This document shows, one piece after another, positions 1 through 8,850 of a stretch of 16,450 nucleotides of DNA. The stretch's first letter is position 1, and each line of letters starts with the position of its first letter. Source of the stretch: Beroe ovata (taxonomy: Eukaryota; Ctenophora; Nuda; Beroida; Beroidae); assembly GCA_946803715.1 (NCBI GenBank), contig CAMPET010000186.1:128353-144802 (forward strand), in the 5' to 3' direction. The position numbers and the translations under genes were made by a program. Below the pieces are notes generated by a model. That model was not told where the DNA came from. It saw only the letters and a program-made list of their open reading frames with translations, and did not search any database.

Positions 1-30
1 GGAGTGGGGGAAACATGGGGGGAAACATGG

Positions 31-71
31 GGAGGAGTGAGGGGAACAGGAGGAGGAGTGAGGGGAACAGG
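31..71. repeat. purine-rich minisatellite, 21-bp period
   Basis: GGAGGAGTGAGGGGAACAGG occurs at 31-50 and 52-71, preceded by two copies of GGGGAAACATGG. One strand is almost purely purine. Confidence 0.75.
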
Positions 72-175
72 GGGTTTTTACCCCCTCATATATTATTTTG
101 TTCACACGTGACACAGCTGTACCTCTGTTTGGAGGGTATGAGGGGAGCGACTAGTATACTCAGACATGTCGTCTC

Positions 176-241
176 CAGGAGTATGATATCCCACTGAAAC
201 CACAGGAACTTGCGACCCACCTGGAATTATACTGGAAATAG
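176..241 (+). other. possible terminal coding exon (weak)
   Basis: After CGTCTCCAG a short frame reads EYDIPLKPQELATHLELYWK and stops at TAG (239-241). The residues look protein-like and the AG before it could be an acceptor, but the frame closes only eight codons upstream of the AG and no further exons or family match are seen. Confidence 0.15.
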
Positions 242-1334
242 TAATACTCAATTATACCTGGTATGACCGATGACGACTGGTGTAACACACTACCTCTAGT
301 GATCGACGTGAATAGGAAATGGTATTATAGACCATGGTACCTGGTATAAACTGAAGTATAGGATACCAAGGAGGGCGTATGCTGGACTGACTCTGAGCAT
401 GGGAAATGCTGTGAGTAGAGCTGCAATCACTGTGCCTATCACGCACACTAACTCTGCATGTGGGGATCGGGGGATTAGTATTACACACGCAGAGGCAAGC
501 AGCTTGGTCATTGGGGTGGTATAAATCAATACCAATTGAAACAGATCTAAATCCTAACAGATCATGAGTGACCTGCAGTTTCTCTGAGGGGCATGTTGAG
601 TGTCTCCGCAATGGTCTTCACACTGAACCCGCGGGTCACTGCCTGGTGTGCGGGCATTACTCCATTCTCCCCATACAAACCTGACAGATGGAGGTAGTGT
701 CATGGAATGTGGGTGATGTCATGGAATGTGGGTGACGTCCTTATCCATACACTAGCAATAGCATGCAGCGATATCATTTGCAAAGCGTCCTACTTATCTC
801 AACTGATTTTGCAAAATCATGTGATTATTGTTATCATCAGTATGTTAATAATTGCGTGTACCTGGCCACTGTAAATATAGGGATGAGAAAGCAGCGAGAT
901 GGCACACTGCCAAGATACACAAGAACCACTGTTTCACACGGCGGGTTGGAGATGCGGGTTGGAGGGACGGAGTCATGGGTCTGTCTGCGGGTTGTTCTGC
1001 GGGTTTCTGTGAGGGGGAGCCTTTCACACCCATGCTACAAGATGGAAAAAGTCAGTGTTTCAATGATTTGATCATGATTCGATAGCCGATAGCCGACCTA
1101 TGGATATATGCGATTAGCATTAACAAGTCATAACCGACAATGGTCAATGTTATGTAGCCAAATAGAATGTAGCCAAATAGAGAATCGTTTAGCAAATTGA
1201 TCAACATTTTCAACAACGAAATCAAAAAATTGGAATAGAGAATGATCAGAACTTCAAAGTAGAAATACGGTCACATATACGCGAAAAAAATCAATAACTA
1301 GAAAAAACAGAAAAACATTCGGATTTCTCCTTCA
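242..1334. other. downstream of NPRL3, no gene seen
   Basis: No convincing exon on either strand. Small tandem repeats: a 19-bp unit GTCATGGAATGTGGGTGAT at 699-717 and 718-736; degenerate TGCGGGTTGGAG-like units near 940-1015; and a ~15-bp repeat of TGTAGCCAAATAGA near 1151-1182. No clear polyadenylation hexamer for NPRL3 was found. Confidence 0.55.
699..736. repeat. 19-bp tandem duplication
   Basis: GTCATGGAATGTGGGTGAT is repeated directly with one difference at its last base (GAT versus GAC). Confidence 0.85.
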
Positions 1335-3038
1335 TTAGTAAATTGACGTGGGATGCCTAATCGTGATGAGGAACTCATGGAATATGCGATAGATAATATC
1401 ATGCAGGTCCTGCTGCTGTAAGTTAGTCCGCCACAATATCTCCTCTATTGTCCGGCCGAGATGCGCGTGTGGCAGCACCTTTGCAAAGTTATTCATCATC
1501 ACGCTCAGGTCAGGATCGCCGAGCTCCAACTCCTTCAGTCGGATGATCTGATGTGCGGACAGGTACTGCAGGAAGTACTTCTTCCTGGTCTGATCACTGA
1601 TGTGCGATCCCCGTGTTAGACTGGGGTAGCTACACTTCTTGCTGGGTGTAGAGGAGGACACGATGACGTCACTCACGGAACACTCGCCTAGTCTCAGGGC
1701 GGTGGAGTCGGGCGACTCACCGCAACTCACCATCTCGTCCTCAGGTGAGGGCGGGAGTGAGGCCGCAGTCCCGGTACTCACAGGTACTGAGTCGTGAGCC
1801 GGCTTGATGTACACGTGAGCGAAGAGCTGGACTAGCAGTTTCCTCCGGAGGAACCAGACCACGATCAGCTTGTACGTGTCTATCGTTTCTTTGTCCTTGA
1901 AACAGTCCAGTATCTCGCTGAGACTTGTCCGAACGGAGAACTTGCCCAGCTCCTCGTAGAACTTGAACCCGGGAAATTCCGCCCGGAATTTGGACTCGTG
2001 TTCCGGGAATTTGGACACGGGAACCGCATGCGAGACCATGTACTCGTTCGTGCTGACGATCGGGTAGACAATCAGAGCTTTCCGCCACCGGACCAAGGCC
2101 AGGACAACTCGACACACCTCGTCGTAGTCGACATTGATACCGTACGCTATGTCACGGAGACTGCGGAAATAGGGGCGTGGCAGGTCCAGGAGTTTGACGA
2201 GGGAGGGGCAACTGTCAGAGTGAAGACTCTTCTTGATGGAACTCGGGTCCTCCAGGATAACAAAACTCTCGAACGGCGCAACACTAGTCCTGATGATGTT
2301 ATCCTGTATCTCGTTTAGTTGAACAAAGAAACTGAAGTTTATTGTCCTGTTGATGAGAACCTTAGCGTACAGGTTCTGTTTGATAGAGTCGAATACCTCG
2401 CTAAGATTAGCTGCCAGACTTCCCGTCTCCGCAATCATCTCACTGAACGGACAATGCTCGATGATGGAGATGTCCAATTCATCTATCTCGTGAGGGTTGA
2501 TGTGTGTCTTGGTGGGGATATCAGCTCCGCTGTACAACCTCTCTATCACATCCACATTCTTAGTGAGGTACAAGTTCATCCTCTCCTCATACGACAGTGC
2601 TATCGACATGCGGGTTGACAGGTTCAGAAGAGACTCCACTATGTGGTCCTGCGTATCTGACCTCACCACAAACACTATGTTGTACATGTTTTTACACGTC
2701 TCATCCGGCTGAAATGGGTATCCTAGGAAACACAAACAATCCACCGACACTACAAATGGTTTGTGACAATCCTCAGGGAACTTAGGGATGAGCAGGCTCT
2801 CCAAACTGGAATCCCTGAGCTGGTTCAGCAGGGTCTTGTGATCTAGGACGGGCGGGGGAGGGTCGGCAGTCCGGGAACCCTTCCTGGAGAAGACCCCGGG
2901 GGCAATGGACCGGTCCTCACTCCGGTTATCCACATCGTGCGGGTACCTGAAGAGGACCTTGGGACCGTTGTCAGCGTTAACAACGAATATGATACTGAGG
3001 AGACTGTCGAGTTCAGGGGACTGCTTCTCTGACGTCAT
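1335..3038 (-). CDS. NPRL3: NPRL3, GATOR1 complex subunit
   Basis: This is the NPRL3 subunit of GATOR1, which with NPRL2 and DEPDC5 acts at the lysosome as a GAP toward Rag GTPases and restrains TORC1 when amino acids are scarce. One uninterrupted frame encodes 567 aa from the chosen start, close to the human length of about 570. Seen: an N-terminal longin-type strand (SLLSIIFVVNADNGPKVLFRYP in two halves: residues 12-20 and 25-33), a central region with NMYNIVFVV, a low-complexity Ser/Pro linker near residues 435-490, and a C-terminal helical domain ending GRTIEEILWRTNLQQ...HEFLITIRHP. The frame stays open 24 codons further upstream (to 3110), but that part reads through a pyrimidine tract and CTAG acceptor, so the ATG at 3038 is preferred. 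It lies 321 nt downstream of GLMN on the same strand. Its lack of introns is notable. The family call is from recognition, not a search. Confidence 0.9.
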   Translation of the reverse strand: MTSEKQSPELDSLLSIIFVVNADNGPKVLFRYPHDVDNRSEDRSIAPGVFSRKGSRTADPPPPVLDHKTLLNQLRDSSLESLLIPKFPEDCHKPFVVSVDCLCFLGYPFQPDETCKNMYNIVFVVRSDTQDHIVESLLNLSTRMSIALSYEERMNLYLTKNVDVIERLYSGADIPTKTHINPHEIDELDISIIEHCPFSEMIAETGSLAANLSEVFDSIKQNLYAKVLINRTINFSFFVQLNEIQDNIIRTSVAPFESFVILEDPSSIKKSLHSDSCPSLVKLLDLPRPYFRSLRDIAYGINVDYDEVCRVVLALVRWRKALIVYPIVSTNEYMVSHAVPVSKFPEHESKFRAEFPGFKFYEELGKFSVRTSLSEILDCFKDKETIDTYKLIVVWFLRRKLLVQLFAHVYIKPAHDSVPVSTGTAASLPPSPEDEMVSCGESPDSTALRLGECSVSDVIVSSSTPSKKCSYPSLTRGSHISDQTRKKYFLQYLSAHQIIRLKELELGDPDLSVMMNNFAKVLPHAHLGRTIEEILWRTNLQQQDLHDIIYRIFHEFLITIRHPTSIY

Positions 3039-3048
3039 GTTCACACAT
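3013..3048 (-). other. upstream ORF overlapping the NPRL3 start
   Basis: An ATG at 3048-3046 opens an 11-codon frame in a different phase, ending at TGA inside the NPRL3 coding sequence. It would be the first ATG of an mRNA beginning at the 3056 acceptor. It has weak context (ACAATGT). Whether it is translated is unknown. Confidence 0.4.
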
Positions 3049-3055
3049 TGTACAG

Positions 3056-3082
3056 CTAGTGGGAAGAGATGGGGGTTAGTGG
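3056..3082 (-). other. 3' splice-site-like signal before NPRL3
   Basis: Reading the minus strand there is CACTAACCCCC, then a C/T-rich run, then CCCACTAG; the AG is at 3057-3056, leaving a 17-nt leader to the ATG at 3038. This is the best branch-point plus pyrimidine tract plus AG in the window. No donor is visible between it and the GLMN stop, so a spliced leader joined in trans is a reasonable reading. Confidence 0.6.
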
Positions 3083-3170
3083 GGGGTGGAGAAAGGGGTA
3101 GGTATATCATGAGTATTGATCATCGTGACAGTATACCAGAGAGACAGAAAAAAGAACGGGAATAGAATCC

Positions 3171-3176
3171 TTTATT
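3171..3176 (-). terminator. candidate GLMN polyadenylation signal AATAAA
   Basis: A canonical AATAAA on the minus strand lies about 185 nt past the GLMN stop and about 115 nt before the NPRL3 acceptor-like AG. That spacing resembles intercistronic regions of trans-spliced operons. A hexamer alone is common in AT-rich DNA. Confidence 0.5.
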
Positions 3177-3359
3177 CAGTTAATCAAAAATATACAGAAA
3201 CTCAAATACAAACCCACTTAAAACGTATTTGGTAACATAGTGTGAAAAAAAGTCGAAAAGGAGTCAAATAAGAGACAAATAGGACACGGCAGAGGGGGTT
3301 TGGGGCAAAGTAGTCAGCGACATCGGTATGAAAATTAAGAAGTTACCATGATGGAGGGT

Positions 3360-5102
3360 TTAGAAGGATCCACCCTCCAACACACGTCGCGTTGTGGCGG
3401 TGTTGAAGGAGATGAGGTCTAATCGTGTGACGGCCATTTCATACGACTGTCTCTGTTCATCAGGACTAGGCTCACTGATCACTTCACCCTGAACTATGAT
3501 TGAAGCAGGGACAGTAGCAGCTTCACCCAGTTTACACATATCTGTGGTGATGTCCTTACTCCGCCTACCTATCTGATAATCGACATGATTCAGAAACTTG
3601 TTCATTGTTGTCTCTAAGGGTGTTGTTATGCTCTTCCTTATGTCAGGTAATCTACAACAAAGCTGAATGATTGACAACGTAGCAAGGATCTGATCTGAGA
3701 TTTCCAACACATCAAAGTTGTCAAAATTGAGCAAACTCGACACAAGTTGTTTCAACTTCTGCATTCTCAATTTCGGTAGTTTTGGTTGTGACAGAATAGG
3801 TCGTAATAAGTCTATGAAAAGGCCAGCAACGCTGCTATTCGTATGGTCGAAATACTCAGCTATCAACTTTATCCTCCTCTCAACTGTCAACATCCCAGTG
3901 ACAGCCCGGATACACTTAGACGCGTTCTGTCTGAGAGCACTGTCCTGACTATTCACTGCCACTAGAATGAGGAAGTCCATGATTCTCCTCGCAGCACCAA
4001 ACTGCAGAGATATCTCCCCTATGTGCTGTGTAGTGAAGTAGACGAGAGTATCGAGAACTGGTCCGACATCCCCACTCTCCACGTTGAGACCAATGTCCTC
4101 CAATAGGAGCAGGAGCCACGGCACCACTCTCCCACACAACCATGACATGTTGTACACGTGTGGTAGGTGGGTGGGGATGGAGGAGACGATGATCAGACAG
4201 CGGGGATCCCATCCCTCACCCGCCTCTCTACAGAGGAGGGTGGGCAGAGAGAGGTCTAGTGTGGCGAGTATTCTCCTAATGGGAGGGGAGGAGAGCAGGA
4301 GTTCTCTGTCTGTATCTATGAGGTGGAGTGCTATCTGGACTAGGGTATCCAGCACTTGCTCGGTACAGTGTGAGGGGTTGAGAGATGACAGACAGTCTAT
4401 AACTGAGGTGGTGGAGTGGAGTGCAGTGGAGGCCCGGCACTCACTACACACACCTCCTTCTGTCAGACTGTTGAGAAGGGGACCGGCTAGCCAGTCTGCG
4501 TTGAATGGCAGCGAGAGATCGAATAGTGGTAGGATGAGGGGATACAAGTTGGGGCATTGGGTTCGGGATAGTTGCTCACAGGCAACCAGGACAAGCTCTT
4601 TGTTTGAGCAAGTGCTGACCAGTTTCTCCGTGATAATTGAGTGCCTCTCCGCTTCAAATTCTGGGAAATCGATTACATATTTATCTGTTAGGTGTTAAGA
4701 TGGAGCAAATAATGAAACGGAAACATGAATTGTGGGGGAGAGACCTGAGTGAAACTGTGATAAGTAGGGAACCAGGTCTAGCACAAGATCGCTCAGACGA
4801 GACTCATATGCCTCCACAAACTGACGAATCCCATCCAGACCTTGCTCTGAAAAACGTAGAATAATCATTCAATGGGAATATCAATATATTAAATGGGAAT
4901 ATCAAATATCAGTAAAAGTAATGATTCGTGGTTGACGTAAATGAAAAATTCTCCCAAGCGGCTGAAGTATTAAGGGTCATCACTCACCTAAGAATACATT
5001 CATATCCACACCCCAACTATCAGCTGCATCGTGTGTGACGTCACTCTTATCTATAAAACTATCTTTAGAGTAGAGACTGGGCTCTATCACTCCATTCAAC
5101 AT
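3360..5102 (-). CDS. GLMN: glomulin, RBX1-binding cullin-ligase inhibitor (3 exons)
   Basis: Glomulin is a HEAT-like helical protein that masks the E2 site of RBX1 and so inhibits SCF-type cullin-RING ligases. The model is 5102-4988, 4846-4745 and 4684-3360, 513 aa in total. Exon 1 ends at a perfect G|GTGAGT donor; acceptors are TTTTTCAG and CTAACAG; all phases agree (1, 1). Evidence for the family: an early run reading SNKELVLVACEQLSR...LYPLILPLFDLSL, matching the human N-terminal helices (NPKELLLGLLELIE...LQPLQTVI), and a C-terminus with IIVQGEVISEPSPDEQ then LDLISF...RRVLE, matching the human SVSGEEIPNMPPEMQ...FDLIES block that lies in the RBX1-binding part. Human glomulin is about 594 aa, so this is somewhat short. 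It sits between LEO1 (302 nt upstream) and NPRL3. The identification rests on recall of the human protein. Confidence 0.83.
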
Positions 5103-5105
5103 CGT

Positions 5106-5136
5106 CTACAGGGGTTTGTTCGGTTGAATTCTTACT
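5106..5136 (-). other. 3' splice-site-like signals before GLMN
   Basis: Two AGs precede the GLMN ATG on the minus strand: TCTCCCCAG at 5137-5135 after CTTCTTTCTAAA (32-nt leader) and CCCCTGTAG at 5106 (3-nt leader). The first has the better pyrimidine context. No upstream exon or donor is evident. Confidence 0.45.
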
Positions 5137-5291
5137 GGGGAGATTTAGAAAGAAGTGGGGGAATATTGATAATCAAGAGTATCCGGAACTCGAAAAACCA
5201 TCATCCATGACAAATAGGCAAGTATGATAAAATGTTGCTACAAGTAGCAATAATGAATAATTGTCAAGTTGTAATAAAATAAATCAGCTTA

Positions 5292-5297
5292 TTTATT
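5292..5297 (-). terminator. candidate LEO1 polyadenylation signal AATAAA
   Basis: AATAAA on the minus strand lies 108 nt past the LEO1 stop and about 155 nt before the GLMN acceptor-like AG. The local DNA is AT-rich, so chance occurrence is possible. Confidence 0.45.
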
Positions 5298-5404
5298 GTT
5301 CATCTGAGTTCTTTGTCACTCCCGTCTTTTGATGACTTTTCTCTCAAGTGCGCGGATATCTGATAACATGGTAATTGACGCGAGATTACCTCGTCACTGA
5401 AGTG

Positions 5405-7471
5405 CTAATCACTGTCCTCCTCCTCGTCTATGATAGTGGGTTTTTTCTTGGGTTTCTTCCTATCCTCACCACTATCACTATCAGTAGCCACAGCTTCTTC
5501 TTCTTCTTCCTCCTCGTCCTCTGACAAGGGTTCTTCCTCTTCCTCTTCCTCGCTGCTGTAAACCTCAGATACCTTCTTCTGTGGCTTCTTACGCTGCTGT
5601 TTCTTCTTGCTCCCACCCGATTTGTACGTGTTTTTGATCGCTGCCAGACTCTCTCCCGCCTCGTCATCCTCTATGTCGGGCTCCAGGTACCGGGTACTGA
5701 TCGATTTGTTCATCCTCTTCTCACGTATCTTCTTCTGCATGTTCTCACGGCGTCGCGATGCCGCTTGTCGCTCATCTTCCTTCTTCAGCAGCTCCTGCCG
5801 CTGCGCCTCCGGGTTTTTACCCACGGCCGGTAGAGTCTTCGCTTTTGAAGCTTTGCTCACTCGGTCAGATATCCTCATTGTTAACTTCTTGTGAGTATAG
5901 GAGTCGGTTGAGTGGATTCTGAACATCATTTTGCTCTGAAATTGAGCCTGTCCCTGGATTCCGGCGCCATGTTTCACGTACAAGTGACTGTGTGCGCCGG
6001 TCAAAGGCGCCTGCAGCACGTCAAACTCCTCCGTCCCGACAAACAAGCTCATGGATCCATCACTCCACTTAACAATCCTGCTGTTGCTCTGCTTAATGAG
6101 ATTACCATTGTCATCTAGAGCGTGTCTCCACCGTATCGTGTTCTCAACTCTCAGTTTCAGCCTCGCCCGTCCTTCGTCGTCCGTCACCTCGTTATCGTCC
6201 TCTATCTCGTCCTCGTACGTCTCCGGATCAAATGGACGAGTGTCCACGGACAGAAAGTTAGGCAGCTTCACCAGGTTCAGCTGATTCCCCAGGCTGATGT
6301 CTGTGAGGGGCATTTCCACGGGGAGCTCGCTCTCCTCATCTCCCTTCTCCTCCCCCTCCTCTTCACTCTCACCATCTGATCGCGGCTGCACCGCCACCCC
6401 CATGTCATCGTCGCCATCTGAGACGAGGGGGGCGACCTTCTGCTTCTGCTCATCTTCTGACATGGACAAGTCTGATCCGAATATTTCCTCCTGTAGAGAG
6501 AGCGAGGGAGAATTACTCCAAACACCTCCTCAGTTTGAGAGTGGATAGTGAAGCTCCCTCACCAACTCACCTGTGTAGCTGCTGTACTTGTCGCGGGTTT
6601 CTCACCCTCACTATCATCGTCCATATCACTTCCGAATAGGTCTGCAGTGGTTGTCTTGTGGTCCCCGGTTACAACCTCGTCGTCAGAGTCTCTGCGGGAG
6701 GGAATGCCCCAGAATAGTACAACCTCAATCATGCGTCACAATCATGCGTCATCACCAAGATGCGTTAATATTTACCTAAAGAAGTCGTCAGCGTTCTGCA
6801 GAGGTCTATTTGATGTGCTGTCAGTGGACGTATCCGCTTGTTTAACACTGGGAACAGGTTTCTGCTGGGCAGGCGAGGTTTTTACTGGGGTCTGTTTCTT
6901 CACGCCTTCATCCTCATCCGATTCATTGTCACTACCGAACAGGTTCTTGTTCAACTGCCTCAAATCTGTATGATAAGTAAGATGGGAATTAACAGATTTG
7001 CAGCAAGTCACACACCCGATCGAAGTGATAAGATTGACACCTATAATCATATTTTCAAAGTGATGCGTTTACCTAACGATTCATCAGCATCTTCATCACT
7101 GCTGATGTGATGTCTCTTGTTCTCTGACGGTCGAGTGATGGGTGAATCATCATCAGAGTCAAACTCNTTTGGTACACTTGGTACACTTAGGTCCCTCTCT
7201 GTGACCGAAATAGTCAAATTTGGAGACACAGAATGTGCTTTTTACTGTGAGCTGTGGTACCACTAATGAGTAATAACTGGTAAAAAAGCATGTGAATCAT
7301 GGTTTTGGGACTGGTGCCAAGTGTAGAGCAGTAAACACATACAGCATTTTGAGGAGCGGCAGAATCCATTTCATCAGCACTCTCTATGTCCGATATCTGA
7401 TTAGCATCTGGTCTATAGTCTTCTTCATCGTCTTCATCTCCCAAATCTCCGAACAAATCAGACAACGACAT
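5405..7471 (-). CDS. LEO1: LEO1, PAF1 elongation complex subunit (5 exons)
   Basis: LEO1 is a nuclear subunit of the PAF1 complex, which travels with RNA polymerase II and supports elongation and histone modification. Exons are 7471-7343, 7196-7073, 6965-6776, 6691-6571 and 6490-5405, 549 aa in all. Donors are GT|GTATGT-like, G|GTAAAC, G|GTAAAT and CAG|GTGAGT; phases 0, 1, 2, 0 fit. Exon 2 needs the second of two tandem AGs (CACAGAG) to hold frame. The first ~260 residues are acidic and disordered with four LFGD/LFGSD/IFGSD motifs. The conserved Leo1 domain starts near residue 263 (LVKLPNFLSV) and includes RPFDPETYEDE, RWRHALDDNGN and RIVKWSDGSMSL. The tail has RYLEPD...ESLAAIKNTYKSGG, then Lys-rich and Glu/Asp/Ser-rich stretches. 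An N at 7167 makes one codon ambiguous (Lys or Asn) without breaking the frame. Human LEO1 is 666 aa with a longer acidic head. Confidence 0.96.
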
Positions 7472-7479
7472 TACGATAA

Positions 7480-7498
7480 CTGATGAGTGATGGTTAAT
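7480..7498 (-). other. 3' splice-site-like signal before LEO1
   Basis: The minus strand reads ATTAACCATCACTCATCAG with AG at 7481-7480 and an 8-nt leader to the ATG at 7471. TTAAC sits about 15 nt before the AG. No donor or 5' exon is recognisable upstream. Confidence 0.45.
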
Positions 7499-7617
7499 CT
7501 ATGTCTGTCATATATCGCTTAAAAATGAGAAAATGCCATCCTCATCCTCCCTAAATTCAAATCATTTTATGTCAGATATCATATGAAATTCCTGTTCGTT
7601 AAACTGGGGTAACGAAA

Positions 7618-7852
7618 GTGGTGTCAGGGGAAGCCCTGTCGATAAAACTGATGTCAAGAGAAGTGTGTCCAGGAAGAAAAATTACTGTCATGTAAACTAG
7701 TGGCAGCAGGAAAAGTGCATGACAAAGCTGGTTTTGGCACAAGTGGTGTCAATAGCGAGAGAGTTGTCGAGGGAACTGATGCCAAGAAAAGTGATGTCAG
7801 GAATTCAAGGTGGTGTCACGTTAGAAAGTGCTGTCTGAACTGAGTGGTGTCA
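7618..7852. repeat. degenerate cluster of TGRTGYCA motifs
   Basis: Within 235 bp the 8-mer TGRTGYCA occurs seven times (starting about 7619, 7649, 7744, 7778, 7792, 7811 and 7845), often followed by AAGA or AGGA and AAGTG. Spacing is irregular (14-95 bp). It lies 150-380 nt upstream of LEO1 in the mS25-LEO1 gap, where no gene is visible. It may be a decayed minisatellite or a binding-site cluster. Confidence 0.6.
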
Positions 7853-7886
7853 GGACCGAATTTTTATGCAAGGGTGATGTGTGATT

Positions 7887-7922
7887 ATCGATCATGAGTG
7901 ATCTATCGATCATGAATGATCT
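7887..7922. repeat. 18-bp tandem duplication of a palindromic unit
   Basis: ATCGATCATGAGTGATCT is followed directly by ATCGATCATGAATGATCT. Each contains the inverted pair GATCA/TGATC. The rest of 7923-8192 shows no gene; a perfect TCACTTT/AAAGTGA dyad is near 8151-8165. Confidence 0.7.
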
Positions 7923-8192
7923 ATATAATAGGATAATACTACGATCAATAATGATGTTTCAAAGATGATAGAATTTGTGATGTTATGATCACAGCACCAC
8001 AGATAGGTACTTTTTGATACAGATTACAGAGCAGAGCTCACATCAAGTTATCAAAGTCTTACAATAGGTATAAAATGCATTCAAGACTAGTTACCTAGCT
8101 TGCATCACAAATTACGAGCAGTTATAAACAACATCTTGAATTCTAGCGATTCACTTTTAAAGTGATAGACTCGATTTACATGATGACATCCA

Positions 8193-8834
8193 TCAGTATT
8201 TCTTAGGTTTATCGTGGGTCATGAAGTAACTGTGTTTAGGGTAGAACAACTGTCCAGTGCCCTCAGGCAATAACTGATTGTCATATACCCGACCAAAACT
8301 GTCCCTTGGTCCGTGCTCTATGGGTTTGTGATATACTGGATATGGGATCTTCGCCAGTTTGGGGCACGGGCACTGTCCCCATACATCGCAAATACACTTG
8401 ACACCAGGGGTTGACCAGGAGGTGGTCCGAGTAGGCCCCTCCCTCTCCCTCATCTCGACATCATTACACCCTGCTATCTTCATAAACTCGCTCACCAGCT
8501 GGCTTATTGGTTTTGGTTTTACATAGTCCAGGTCCCCGTCCAGAAACACATGTCGACCACTCTCAAACACGACCTTAATCCCGGTCGACCCTCGTTCTGT
8601 GGTCGTACTGAAAATCTGCTTATCTGGGTTACGATACACAAGATGGGGCGTGTACTCGTTCCAGAAAAACTTGACAGTTTCGCTTGCCTCACAATCTGAG
8701 TAGACGACATTCACAGCAGCCACCTCATCGTGCAATACCATAGCCCGCTTGCGGAGGAATAGGTCCAGCGAGCGGCGGTAAGGGTACGTGCCCTTGGGCG
8801 GCACAATGCGGCGCACCTTGCTTACTATAACCAT
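8193..8834 (-). CDS. MRPS25: mitochondrial small-subunit ribosomal protein mS25
   Basis: This is the mitoribosomal small-subunit protein mS25 (L51/S25/CI-B8 thioredoxin-like fold), acting in mitochondrial translation. The single exon encodes 213 aa; human mS25 is 173 aa. Matching segments: KGTYPYRRSLDLFL (14-27; human KGRFPIRRTLQYL), FFWNEYTPHLVYRNPDKQI (56-74; human FFNIPQIQYKNPWVQI), ESGRHVFLDGD (91-101) and CICDVWGQCPCP (147-158; human CICEVEGQVPCP). Cys147, Cys149 and Cys157 occupy the positions that in the human mitoribosome help hold an iron-sulfur cluster with bS16m; Cys155 is extra. The tail past residue 160 is about 40 residues longer than human and the head about 10 longer. The ATG at 8834 has an in-frame TAA upstream and lies 3 nt after an acceptor-like AG, so an unseen first exon in cis cannot be fully excluded. 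Confidence 0.86.
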   Translation of the reverse strand: MVIVSKVRRIVPPKGTYPYRRSLDLFLRKRAMVLHDEVAAVNVVYSDCEASETVKFFWNEYTPHLVYRNPDKQIFSTTTERGSTGIKVVFESGRHVFLDGDLDYVKPKPISQLVSEFMKIAGCNDVEMREREGPTRTTSWSTPGVKCICDVWGQCPCPKLAKIPYPVYHKPIEHGPRDSFGRVYDNQLLPEGTGQLFYPKHSYFMTHDKPKKY

Positions 8835-8837
8835 GAG

Positions 8838-8850
8838 CTGCGGTAAAAAT
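8838..8850 (-). other. 3' splice-site-like signal before MRPS25
   Basis: The minus strand reads ATTTTTACCGCAG with AG at 8839-8838, leaving a 3-nt leader (CTC) before the ATG. An ATTAAA hexamer lies about 80 nt further upstream (8925-8920). Confidence 0.45.

Noticed and set aside
252-611. 119-aa frame on the minus strand (and an overlapping 79-aa one)
   Set aside because: No family resemblance, low-complexity Ser/His/Tyr-rich composition and two overlapping frames of similar quality; looks like chance.
763-1085. Overlapping plus- and minus-strand frames of 60-100 aa
   Set aside because: Three frames overlap across degenerate GCGGGTT repeats; none has a recognisable domain or supporting signals.
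3039-3110. N-terminal extension of NPRL3 by 24 codons
   Set aside because: It reads through the branch-point-like CACTAAC, pyrimidine tract and CTAG, is Pro/Leu-rich, and the start inside it is not matched by the family length.
4084-4698. 204-aa plus-strand frame
   Set aside because: Antisense shadow of the GLMN third exon, which has clear family matches.
7618-7852. CRISPR-like array
   Set aside because: Irregular spacing, no constant long repeat and a eukaryotic setting.
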